Origin: Paragordius varius
Lineage: Eukaryota > Nematomorpha
Assembly: GCA_964247055.1 (NCBI GenBank)
Contig: OZ176050.1
Location: 12,834,001-12,898,000, forward strand
DNA length: 64,000 bases
Direction: 5' to 3'
The position numbers were made by a program, and so were the translations under genes. The notes beneath the pieces are model-generated. The model was not told the DNA's origin. It did not search any database and saw only the letters and a list, made by a program, of their open reading frames with translations. Positions 36,441-47,578 of the stretch are shown piece by piece. Numbering within the stretch: the first letter of the stretch is position 1; each line of letters begins with the position of its first letter.

Positions 36441-36900
36441 AAAAAATAAAGATATTAGAATTCAATAAGAAAATCTATAGATGTTTTGTGGATTTTAAGA
36501 TTTTTTACCTAATCAATCCAAAAACTATTCTAAAACAACTGCAAGTTTCAACTCATCTAATCAACAATTTTCTCAAGAACTGCTATAGTTTCGACAATCA
36601 TGGGGTAATTGATACATGCTTGATGAATGTTAGATTTGGGATGTGGTTAGGTTATAACTTCTATTTATGCAGATCGTACGTTTACCTCCGCCGACACCCT
36701 AAGATTATCACAAATATTGCAAACTTTATAGTTGAATGTGAAAAATATGGTCCACATTTTAATCTTTCAGAGACAAAAGTATTAGAAATTATCTCGAAAG
36801 TTGCTGTAGTCATCAACCCACATCCCATTGAAGAGTAAATAATTGCACATACCCCGAAACCTTAGGAATAATAGTTATACACCGGTGCTTTAACGTAAAA
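36440..36900 (+). mobile_element. LINE reverse-transcriptase fragment, decayed
   Basis: A frame around 36488-36838 begins in KKIYRCFVDFK, the RT motif A region of LINEs, with the KAFD part decayed. It later carries FIVECEKYGPHFNLSETKVL, the RT segment just after the catalytic YADD box (the box itself is lost). A further TLGIIV piece near 36863 in another frame corresponds to the YLG motif. Several breaks. It is probably the same LINE group as the copies at 12.1 and 42.6 kb. Confidence 0.6.
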
Positions 36901-37312
36901 CCGGATGCGACCACAAATTTAAAAAATCATCGATTAGAATACCGAAATCCGCCTTGCCAACTATTTTTCCTACTTTCCTTACGGGAATGGCAAAATTTGC
37001 ACATTTTGCTAAATAATTTTTTTTGATAAAAGGTAAATGCTTCAATCCAAATTATACTAAAATATATCACTATAAGTTAAATAATATTTTGAATTAAATT
37101 TTGGATGTGAGCTCTAAAAAGTTTCAAATTTTTAAACCCGTCTAATACGTTCATTAAAAGACAAAAGTGCAATAAAATAGTGCTAAATTGGGTTATCAAA
37201 ACAAGTTTTTCGAAAAAAATATTTTCATAAAAAGTAAATTTATAGCAAAATTTTAGTGAAGCGAGTTTTATAATATTTCAAACCATAGTGAAAACTTTAT
37301 AATAGCACATTA

Positions 37313-37608
37313 ACATTTCGATATTGGGGTGTCTAGTAACTTTATACCATATCTAAATAGATATTAAAAAAACTCTACTGAAAAGAACAGTTCTACTCTA
37401 ATGTTTTCCTGATAAAAATTATATAAATTATAAATTTGAGTTTTAAAAATAAAGTTTCATATCAAACTCTTTCGACACCTTTATTTTACAATATTATTAC
37501 AAAATATGTTTATTTATATTGAACGCTAATCATATCTTACATTATATAAAAGAGAAAAAGTCGTTTATTTGGCATTAATAAATTTAGCTAATGTACACGT
37601 TATCTTGT
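37313..37608 (-). repeat. TTAA-family MITE, truncated copy F
   Basis: It begins TAACATTTCGATATTGGGG, is diverged from the other copies, and is cut off where copy D starts. Shared interior landmarks include CCTGATAAAAATTATATAA and TCTTTCGACACCTTTATTTT. Confidence 0.65.
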
Positions 37609-37613
37609 TTTAA

Positions 37614-38189
37614 CACTTCGATTCAAATTGGGGTATCTAAATACCCCAGACAAAATTTGAGTTTTTAAAAAACTACTGAAGGAAAAGGTCCCAATTTAAA
37701 TTTATGCTTCTATCCTAATAAAAATTATATAAAAAAGCCAAAATTTCTAGAAAAATATTCATTTTGAAAAAAAAGTTGTATGTCAAACTACTTCGGCATT
37801 TTTATTTTAAAAAATCTTTGCAAAATATCGTCTTCATTTAACTTTAAAGGTAAAATTAAGGCTAACTTTTTCTTTAAATCACATCTAATATTGATGGAAA
37901 TAGAAAATGCGGTTTATTTTGTATTATTTTTCAATTTTACCATTGCACAAATGTCACATTTACTAAATTTTTACCTTTCGATTTTAGCTTAAAATAAGTA
38001 ATATCCAGTATTTTCGATTAAATTTTTTCATATATTTCTGTTTATTAATGTTACATAAGTGCAAAATATTGCCATGTTTTTTAATTCCTTCCATATTTTT
38101 TAAAGAATTTAATTTTATACAGGCCTGGGGTATTTAACTACCCCAATTTGAATCGAGGGACTGATATGAATATGTTGTGCCCAAGAGTT
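37614..38189 (-). repeat. TTAA-flanked MITE, copy D
   Basis: About 576 bp. It begins after TTAA with CACTTCGATTCAAATTGGGG and ends with GGCCTGGGGTATTTAACTAC, then a CCAAGAG variant of the terminus. It abuts the older truncated copy F, so D probably inserted in or beside it. No gene is visible from 38190 to about 38620, which holds only AT-rich sequence before RUFY. Confidence 0.85.
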
Positions 38190-38712
38190 ATCATAAAACC
38201 TTTTCCCATATAATTTGTGGATGGTTTTGATTACTAACACATATAATTATTAATTTTAAGAAGTGTTTGACTTAAATCAAAAAATATTTTGTTAAATACA
38301 CAAATATAAATTTGTAGCTCTTTTTATCAAAATCCTGGGTAGCAATGTTAGCCTCACTAACATATAAAATGTTTTTATACCGTTTCCACCATGTTTTAAA
38401 ATATGATAAAAGTTACTAGAATTTAAATTTTAAAAAACATTTATTTTGGGAAAAAGTTTTTTGTATTTAACGCATAGAATCGGCATTTTTGCGTATAAAA
38501 AGAATGCATATTATCAGCTTTGGTAAGAAATTATTTCAAATAATTTAAAACTTTTGAACAGTTTTTATTTATTTTTTACCTTTACGTTTCTGTTTTTAAC
38601 TATGGGAATAAATTGAAATTAAATGAAGATAATAACTAAAATATTTTTTTTTAAATTCTTATATAAAATTATAAAACAACTGGTTTATCATATTTTAAAC
38701 GACTTTATGGTT

Positions 38713-41700
38713 ATGTCAGGTCAATTACTGGATAATACTTTTACGGAACGCCAAAATATATTAAAAATATCTGAATATTCCATAAAAGAAACCATCAATG
38801 TTTTCCTAAGTGAAAACTACAATTTTGAGAATGATTCATCTGAATTAAATCAATTTTTATCGATTATAGAAAATATTTTTTTGCACCAGATAAAAAGTTT
38901 ATTAATTTTATAATGTTAGGATCCACAAGAAATTGTTGGAAATTAATTTATGCGTTTACAAAATCTAAAGAACGATACGAGCTTTTGGAAACAATAATTA
39001 ATTTACCTCATGTTAAGTATGATACTTACTATTTTTGATAAATTAGTACCTAAAATGATTATTTTATACATAATTTATTTTTAGGACAAATATTGGGCGT
39101 CTCCGTGCCTGGATCAGGTTCTCTTTGATGCAAAAAAATTTCTCGGAAACATTTGCTCAACTTGCAGAAAATAAACTTTTTCTATCGTAATTATTTTATT
39201 AACACGTTACTACATATGATTTTTTAAGATAAATCTTTGTAGGAATAACTTTTAGAAGGGAAATTATTATAATATAGCTTATTGCTAAAATAAGTTTATT
39301 AAAAATATGGCCACATAACCTCAATGAGAACAGTTGGTTTTTAATTAATAATTACGCTTATTTATTATTTAATAGCATTTAAAAATATGCATCAATATGG
39401 TGTGTTTGCTAATATTATCAGCGGTTTTGCAAATAATCTGGGCATGTCCACTACCTTTAATGAACTTTTGACAATAACGTTATGTAATATCTGTTTTTTT
39501 ACATATAATTTTTATTTTATTTAGCGAATATTATGAACCGACAGCATTTATGTTAAACGAAGAAGCTCAAATATTTTCAGGTCTTTTGTTGAGTCTCAAT
39601 TTTATCGATTACAATTTTTGCCTCCGGGAAATGGATTTGGATAACTTTGTAACCTTTTTTTTTACATAATTTCCCCCTTTTTTTCAATAATTATCCTATA
39701 ATATACATTAAAACGTAAAACAGATTTTCAATTTATGTTAGAAGTTATTTATATATTCCCTTGACTTTTTTTCGTTTTATATACTTTTTGAGTTATCATT
39801 TTATATATTTTATAAATTTCCTTAACCAGAAATTTACAATCGATGTTGGACGTTATATGAAAATTGCATCACTTGAAACTTTTCCCTTACCTGTTGCAAA
39901 TAAATTTGCGCTTCAATCGGAAAATTTTGTTAAAAATGAAACTATCGATAATACCAACACTAATTATTCCATAAACAACAATGATGGTAATGAAACAATA
40001 CTTAACAACACAACCTCAAGGGAAAATGGCAATAGTTTTGATCAAACCGATTCTATAAGTTTGGATTCATCGAGAGAGTAAATTCTACTTTTACTAATTT
40101 ATTTAAAGTTTGTTGTGGTATAAAATCTTTTAAGGAAAACCTAATATTAAGGGTTTTAATTTTAAATATCCTTAAACTTAATTTAATAATTCTATTTGAC
40201 AATTTTTGTGCGAAAAATTCTGCATTAAAAGAGTTTGGGGATTTTTTCATAGTTATACAAATATTTTTATCATATGCAGATTATTTATTTTTTGACTTAT
40301 CTAAATATATATCATTTATTATTATATACAGTATGAATTTTAATGGCCTTTCACACTATAGTAGGGCAATTTGCAACACATGAGTGTATGAAAAAAAAAG
40401 GAAATTATTGTATATTTAAAATTCTGTTTTTTTTTCATACACTATTGTGTTGAAAATTGCCTTACTATAGTGTGAAATAAGCAACCATTAACATGCTTAC
40501 TGTAATAATTTATCTTTTTAAGATTGGTTTATCATTTTATATATCATTGACTAACACTTTAACATAGAAATACATGGGAATTTATGGTTCTCCTATATTA
40601 TTAACTGATTATTTAATTCCCATCTCATTTTTAGATCCAAACTAACCGATATACTTGATCAAAAACATTACTTGGAAGAGTTGAATAAACATCATAAGTA
40701 TTTTTATTAAATTAATTTAAACCATCTCTATCATAATTATTAAATAATCTAACTCTTGCCTTTATTATAAGTTTCGTTTTAAACATGCCATTGGTTTTTC
40801 TATACTTTTGCTTTTACTAAATTTTGATAATTATACACATTTAATATAGCCAAACTATAAATGAATACAAGGACAAATATGCCAAACAGGGTAGGGAAAT
40901 TGAATCTCTCAAGAGGGAACTTAACGTGTTAGCCGATAAAAATTTGGAATTGGAAACGGCTAATAGCCTACTCATAGCAAATTTTGAAAAACCATCATCC
41001 TACAAAGATAATTTTAATACGGAGCTACAAAATAATTCAACAATACCTTCAATAAATACGAATTGCAATTCAAAACGGATTATGCGAAGAGATCAAACTT
41101 CACAAACTGATTATGATATTAATAAGGATTTGAAATCTCAGTTTCTTTCTACTGCGAACCAAGTTGAAGTAATACATTTTTCTATAGTTTGTAAATGTTT
41201 TTAATTTCCTTTTTAATCATTTAACGGTTTGTTTTTCCGGAATCGTTTTGAAAATCTGTAATTATAAGGATCTCGAAAGATTTATACATTGCTGTTTTGA
41301 TAAGTCAAAATTTTTAGAAAATAATATAAATTGATTTTATATGGCTAGCCTTTGACATTTTCATTATAATAATTAGGTTATTAAGTTTAATGAAAAAATG
41401 GTACCTAAATTAGCCTTTTGATTAAAGAAAAACAATGGATTAAATTTTGATAATATTATATATAACCTTGGCGTAGTTTTTTTCAAAAAATATGGTAGCG
41501 GGAAAGAAAGAAATATTGACCATCCTGATTTAAAACGTTTCACTTTTTATGGCTATATTTGCTTATTTTTAATCATTATCCTGTAAAAATTACCATAAAA
41601 CACAAAACTTTTAAAATATTTTTAATATAAATATTACTTTATCAAATTGTATAAAATAATATTTTATTCACATTCTTCTGCAAAGAATGAACAAACAAAA

Positions 41701-44700
41701 CATGAATGTCAAGAATCCTTATTAAAATCGACCATTAATGAACTCAAACAACAACTTCTTAACCTAAAAGCTGACAAACTGGTGATTATTTTTTATTTTA
41801 ATCCATAATTTTTATATAAGAAGTTTTTTCATATAATTTTAAATGTGGAAAATTGTTCTGTTAATTATTTTTAATTCAATTTTTGGTAATTTTCTTATAA
41901 AATGGGCATTTTCAGCTTTAAAATTTAGCGTTATAGTTTTTTTTATAGTGCATTTGAAATTTTTTTCATTTCATAACGGTTTTAATCTCAAATAATTAAT
42001 TGTATTATCCAATATTTTATAATTCATTCAATTAATATACCATTTATAGTTCAAATTCACCCTTAAACAATTTAAATTCACTTTCGAACAATTCAATTCA
42101 CCCTCAAATGAATAACATATTTTTTAAGATTAAAAATTACCTATATTTTAATATATGTTCAAAAATTAAAATTTTATTTTAAATAAAAATAATACTGCAA
42201 AAATAATAAATTATGCCATAAAGATGTATTTTATATATAATGCATAATTTATTTTTTTGTGAATTTAAATTGTTTGAGGGTGAATATGAAGTGTAAATGC
42301 CATATTTTTAACTAATTGTTGCATTTAGTTTATTCAATGTTTGTAGGAAATTTTATCTTTTACTTTCATTTAACAGAAATATGAACACTTATATCAAACA
42401 TGTAGTCGTAAAGCTGAGGAGGCACTTTCTAAATTAGGGCATTTAGAAAAGAGTGATGCCCAAAAATCGCATCAAATATTGGACCAACGGAGGCAACTAG
42501 ATGATTTAAAGGCTATAAATGCCGAAATGTATACAAAAATTGAGGTTTTTTCCTATTTTTATTGAGGATGTATCGTCTTTGTGTAACGGCTAGCCATTGT
42601 ATCCGTATAGAGAAGCTGTCTGTAATATTTGCCCATCCTGCCAGGCGTTATCATCAATGTTGGCAGGACTTAAATCATTAATTATTGTTGTTTTTCCCAG
42701 TTAAATGTTGGTCTACTCCTGCTATTGTTACCTTCGGGCGATGTAGGGATAAAATTTTATTTGTCCATTGTTCTGGAACACGTTTGATGTGTCCGAAATA
42801 TCTAGGCCTATTTTTTCTGATCATAATATTTAATGGTTCGATTTGGTACAGTTGATGTAAATTTGAAAAAAAATCGCCTTAACTAAACCGTATATGAAAC
42901 CATTTTTATTTTGTATCGTAATAGTACAAGGCGTGTTAAATAAATTTTTATACTGTTACTTTTACTCTTAACAAACATATTTCATACTTTGTGTTAATAT
43001 ACTTTTGATTTATAGCAAATTATCAATATAAAGCGATAAAATTATTTAAATGGTTATACGATTGTTTTAAAGGGTAATAAATACAACTTGTTACGAAATA
43101 TTTTTTTGTGATATGTTAGTTATAAAATTATTTGGAATACATATTTTCATTCTTATTTATAAAACGTAAGAGCTAGCTATGTTTAAAGTTATAAATTTCT
43201 TTCAGATTTACGGCGCATTCAGATTGTCAATTTTAAAAGAATATCCGTTCGTTATATTTATAAACTTTCAAATTTATATTATTTACCATACGGTATATAT
43301 TATTTAGAATTACGAAGCATCATTAAAACATAAACATGAATTAGTTAACCGCCTTGAACAAAAAAATCGAAGTATATCAACGGCCTTGAAAGATATGGAA
43401 GAAAAGTTTTAATTTTAGCATGATATTATAAATTTTGAGATAACTTTTATTGATTTTTGAATTTTTATTATAAATTTTTTATGTTGATAGATATGACAAA
43501 CTGTTGAGTTATCAATCATCGACTGAAGACATTTTCGGTAAAATGGAAAGGGAATTGGCTAAAAAAGATCAAATTAGGTAATTTTTTATACAATATAAAA
43601 AACTTTGTTAATGTATAAACAGAAAAATTTGAAATTATACGGACAAAACCTAAAAGACAACCATACTTTGTTTGACTTTATTTTTAAAAGGTTAACTCAT
43701 TGTTTTAAATTGCAAAATATATGAAATTGATATGTATATTGGTTACACAATCAATTTTATATTTTACAATTGTAATTATATAATTTATATGAGAAAAAGT
43801 ATGGTTGTCTTTTAGAAAAAAATATTTGTCTTTATATTTTTCCTTCTTTTTGTCCGTATAATTTCAGTTTTTACTGTATATACGTTTGTATGACAATATA
43901 CTAACTGTAGGGAACAATTGGAAAATGAATTGAAAATGGAACGTGAAGCTAAAATTGCTCTTCAAACACATATGCATCGTGATAAAATGGAATTTTCACG
44001 TAGACTCAAAGAAATTAGCAAGGCAGAAGATGTTCTTAAGGTAATCATTCGAATATATTAATGAATCATTACATAAATTTAAAATTTTTTATCCATCTTC
44101 AAAAATGCTTAGTATCTTGGTATTTAATGTATTGCAAGAAAAAAAACGATACAACTCTTAATTTATTTTGTTCTTTATATAATACAATACCATTCATTAC
44201 AGTGGACCCACACTTTCATAATGAGCTTTTAAAAATAAACACCGTTTTCAAACTATTTAGCTTATACTGATAATTATCCACTTGTTTAAATTGGGTATAC
44301 TTCGCATTAAAGTCCTCATAGCCAAAAAATATTAACTAGTTTTGATAGACTAAATATTTTTTAAAAGGGCTCATTATCCGCATTATGTTATAGAATTTTT
44401 TCTCACAATCGGGTTTATTATAAGGGATCCACTATATCACCCTTGAATAATTCACATTCACCCTCGAATAATTCGAATTCACCCTAAAATAAATAATGTG
44501 TTTATTAAAGATTAAAAATTAATTTTTTAATATTTTTAAAATATGATCCTCTGTTTAAAATTAATATAATCCTTAAAAAATTATAAACCATGTCGGAAAT
44601 ATTTATTTCATATGAATGATGAGTTATATTAGCCCGAAAACACATAATTTATTTTTGAGGTGAATTTGAATGTTCAAGGGTGAATTTGAATTGTAAATGG

Positions 44701-44923
44701 TTTATATATAATAGAACAATGAGTATTTACACAAAAAGAATGAAGAGTTGACAAGCGTTTTGGCAGAACAGGAAAAAACGTTGACAGAACTTGGAATCAA
44801 AATTAAAGAGTAAACTTTTTTTCAAAACCCTTAACCTCTTATTTTATTTTTAATCACTCCTAAACGACCAAAAATATGTTTTTAATTGCGAGAAATCGCT
44901 TTTTATACCGTTTTTTATTTATT

Positions 44924-44974
<51 letters not shown>

Positions 44975-45627
44975 TATTTTCTGTTTTTTTTAAAAAAATT
45001 GCCAATAATTTATGCATAATATTTTACCCTTTCAATAATAGAAGTACACTAGAAACAGATAATTTGAAAGACACGATACTACCATATTTAATTCCCGCCA
45101 AATGGCAAAAAGACGACGAAGTGTCGCAATGCCCCATATGTAATGTGTCTTTTACACCTCTCAATCGTAAGGTTAGTAAAATGAAATATTATTTAATAAT
45201 ATATTATAACTTATAGTTTAGTTTAAATAAGTTGTTTTTCAAACCATTCCTTAAATTTCGCGTTGTTTTTATTTTTCTTAAAATGTTACTACGGCGGACA
45301 TCTTTTGTTTAACATAAAAAGTTTTGAATATTTTAAATTTTTGAATATTTTAATTTTTTATAAACATTAAAATATAAATCAAAAAAATAATATTTTAATT
45401 TAGCAGTTAGATAATTAATAGATGCCTTATTTTCAAACGTTCACTGCATAAGTTTTTTTAATTATTTTTATATCATTTAGCATCATTGTCGAAATTGTGG
45501 CAAAATATTTTGTAAAGAATGTTCTCGATACAAAATTGAAACAGCCTACTCTTCGAAACCGGTCCGTGTATGCCAATCTTGCCTTAATTTATTGCAAAAC
45601 AAATCTTCACCTCTCATTAAAACTTAA
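38713..45627 (+). CDS. RUFY: RUN and FYVE domain protein (RUFY family)
   Basis: Fifteen exons join in phase: 38713-38896, 38920-39016, 39085-39186, 39525-39648, 39830-40077, 40635-40697, 40850-41168, 41686-41781, 42377-42544, 43308-43405, 43491-43577, 43911-44040, 44739-44809, 45042-45171 and 45481-45627. They give about 687 residues, near RUFY1 length. The RUN domain (about 10-190) shows TNIGRLRAWIRFSLMQK and LLLSLNFIDYNFCLREMDLD. Coiled coils follow (about 280-590). The FYVE finger ends the protein, with PAKWQKDDEVSQCPICNVSF, RKHHCRNCGKIFCKECS and VRVC. Vertebrate RUFYs bind PI3P on endosomes and work with small GTPases and motors. The first visible intron is only 23 nt. In-frame Mets at 38707 and 38623 are alternative starts, and an upstream exon is possible. 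Introns hold MITEs and a LINE scrap. An AATAAA lies at 45780. Confidence 0.92.
40329..40502. repeat. MITE, CAGTATGC family, copy 2
   Basis: 174 bp flanked by TA on both sides. It begins CAGTATGAATTTTAATGG and ends AACATGCTTACTG. The subterminal CACACTATAGTAGGGCAATT is mirrored near the right end. It lies in the RUFY intron 40078-40634. Confidence 0.85.
42036..42306 (+). repeat. MITE, TATACCATTT family, copy 3
   Basis: It begins TATACCATTTATAGTTC with 20-21-bp tandem CACCCTTAAACAATTTAAATT-like units and ends GTAAATGCCATA. It lies in the RUFY intron before exon 42377-42544. Confidence 0.8.
42570..42870 (-). mobile_element. LINE 3'-end fragment
   Basis: On the minus strand a frame reads EPLNIMIRKNRPRYFGHIKR, then VPEQWTNKILSLHRPK, which matches the C-terminal region of endonuclease/RT LINEs (R-x-FGH-x-x-R). 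A second frame carries WLAVTQRRY. It is short, frame-broken and antisense to RUFY in the intron 42545-43307. The rest of that intron is AT-rich with no feature I can support. Confidence 0.55.
43620..43876. repeat. Palindromic MITE, CAGTAAAAA family, copy 2
   Basis: It begins CAGAAAAATTTGAAATTATA and ends GTATAATTTCAGTTTTTACTG followed by TA. It is related to 2830-3098 and lies in the RUFY intron 43578-43910. Confidence 0.8.
44430..44706 (+). repeat. MITE, TATACCATTT family, copy 4
   Basis: Left-end units are CACCCTTGAATAATTCACAT and the like with a 21-bp period. The right end reads TTGAATTGTAAATGGTTTA. It lies in the RUFY intron 44041-44738 and ends 32 bp before the next exon. Confidence 0.78.
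44928..44972. repeat. (TA)n microsatellite in a RUFY intron
   Basis: About 22 uninterrupted TA units between exons 44739-44809 and 45042-45171. Confidence 0.92.
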
Positions 45628-45791
45628 ATAATATCTCAAAAACTTTGCTAATTTCTGTGCGCAATAATTTAAACACTTGAGCAATGATATATATACCATT
45701 ATTTATTAATTATATTTATATGTTATAAATATAGATGTATATGTTTTTATGTATTTATATATCTATTATATGTTATGAAAATAAATTAATA

Positions 45792-46112
45792 TATACCATT
45801 TACACTTCGAATTCACCCTTGAACAATTCAAATTGACCCTCGAACAATTCGAATTTACCCTTGAACAATTCAAATTGACCCTCGAACAATTCAAATTGAC
45901 CCTAAAATAAATTATGTGTTTTTTAAGGTAAAAAGTTACTAATATTTTTATAAAATGAAATTTTGTTTGTAATTAACTAATACTGAAAGATAATAATTTA
46001 AGCCATTAAGATATATTTCATATTAATAAAGATTTATATTAGACCAAAACATAATTTATTTTTAAAATGAAGATGATTTGTTCAAGGTTGAATTTTAATT
46101 GTAAATGATATA
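45792..46112 (+). repeat. MITE, TATACCATTT family, copy 5
   Basis: It begins TATACCATTTACACTTCG and carries four exact 21-bp-period units of the type GACCCTCGAACAATTCAAAT. The end, GTAAATGATATA, is slightly degenerate. It starts 7 bp after the AATAAA of RUFY. Confidence 0.85.
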
Positions 46113-46265
46113 TCACATCCAAATATTTTATCGATGAATATTATATAATTTAAATCAGTAATTGCGTTTGAATTGGTGTTTGACTTGTCTTAAATATTTT
46201 AGTGAAGATTAGGTAGGGGCGACAATTGTAATTTACGAATTTTTATATAAATATTTGGAATTTAA

Positions 46266-46345
46266 ATCTAATGAAAAATCTACCTATATACCTATTTTCC
46301 GCTGACTACACGAAAGCATTTGATAAAACTTTCATTAACAGCCAA
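46266..46345 (+). mobile_element. Trace of a LINE reverse transcriptase (motif A)
   Basis: One frame reads LFSADYTKAFDKTF, resembling the DY-x-KAFD motif A of LINE reverse transcriptases. Nothing else of the element is readable nearby, so this is a short relic or a chance match. Confidence 0.3.
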
Positions 46346-46494
46346 GGAGAAGTTGGAATTTCTTGAATAAAAAAAATGTTAAGCATTACCCTTAGTAGAA
46401 ACGGCACATTTTTATAAGTAGAGATTATCAGTCTATTTCATTCCTCTACCTCTCCTATCTAACTTCTATACGCTTAAATTACAATGGACTAAAA

Positions 46495-46790
46495 TAGGGT
46501 AGCCTAACACAAATGGCTTCGTGGGCCGCATCTTGGATGAGAAAATGTGCACCGGCGAAATATATGGGCATTAACAAATGTTTTATTATATTTTAGGCCC
46601 AAAACTGTAAAAACAACTATACATTTTAACTTTTTTACGAGTTCATTGCTAAAATTTGGAATTACTTACCAGAAAATTTGTTTAAGAAAACAATTTTTTC
46701 TTACATTTTGTAAAATTTTGTATTCGAAATTTTTGGCCGGGTGAAGAAATATTTTGGAGGGCTGCGTGTTGGACACCCCTACACAGTTAG
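46495..46790. repeat. hAT-like MITE
   Basis: The right end on the minus strand reads TGTAGGGGTGTCCAACACGC, then AGCCC, a typical hAT-type terminus. A poor counterpart (GGCTTCGTGGGCCGC) is near 46512. The open frame at 46547-46744 lies inside and is not convincing as a gene. Confidence 0.4.
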
Positions 46791-46828
46791 CGGCTTATAA
46801 AATCGTTAACATCCGTTTACCAACGGAA

Positions 46829-46837
46829 TATAAATAG
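46829..46837 (+). promoter_or_regulatory. TATA-box-like element
   Basis: TATAAATAG matches the TATAWAWR consensus and lies 43 bp before the ATG of the short open frame at 46872. In this AT-rich DNA such matches can arise by chance. Confidence 0.3.
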
Positions 46838-46871
46838 GAATACTATTTGAACTACAAAGTCAATTAATTCC

Positions 46872-47060
46872 ATGGGTTTAAAACAATCTAATGGTGATGA
46901 ATTTCGAGATTTTATAAACAAATATCTTAACCAAAAGATTGATTCAATATCACTTCTATTGATCGATACTAAATTTAAATCGGTTCGACACCTAAAAAAT
47001 TATTGTCAAAAGTTTAAAAAAATTAAGTTAATACATGAGTTTAGAAAAAATTATTTTTGA
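46872..47060 (+). CDS. Possible short single-exon gene, unrecognised
   Basis: 62 residues from MGLKQSNGDEFRDFINKYLN to HEFRKNYF. The composition is mixed (DEFRDFINKYLNQKIDSISL, RHLKNYCQKFKKIKLIHEF) and less biased than random AT-rich frames. The C-terminal half is basic. It has a TATA-like element upstream and no neighbours within 500 bp. Nothing identifies a family. It could be an isolated exon or chance. The stretch 47061-47578 up to TMEM26 shows nothing. Confidence 0.3.
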   Translation: MGLKQSNGDEFRDFINKYLNQKIDSISLLLIDTKFKSVRHLKNYCQKFKKIKLIHEFRKNYF

Positions 47061-47578
47061 TTATAAGTGTCTTGCTTTATACCAAAAACATGTGGAATAT
47101 AAACGCATTTCAATATAGCAGTGGATTTATTTAACCGTTCGCTAGTTTTAGCGCAAACATCGCGAAAGATTGTTTCTTGAAATTACTTAAGTAAAGGAAT
47201 TCATTTTCTACTTAAAAATTTATCCAACATTCTATCGATTATGTTTATTTATTATGCGCGTCACAAATGTAATTTATTATTGATGAAAAGGGGAAAAAAT
47301 GATTAGTTATTGATTGCTTATGATTCAATAAACCAGTTAATGAGAAATGGTTTGTTTTGTTTTTCTTAATTAATTTTTTTCACACACACACTATTTTTAG
47401 AAATCCGTTAATTCATGACGGAATAAAGCATTTGCAGCGCGAAAAAAAAACAATATTTTTTGACAATGCGCGGAACCTGATTTAAAAATATTGATTAAAA
47501 TGAGAGAATCGATAAAATTATTATTTTTTTCATTCGGGTCAAATGTTTAATGTGTGGATATAAAATTAAATTTTAAGC

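Noticed and set aside
46547-46744. 65-residue frame
   Set aside because: It lies within a hAT-like MITE and has no family resemblance.
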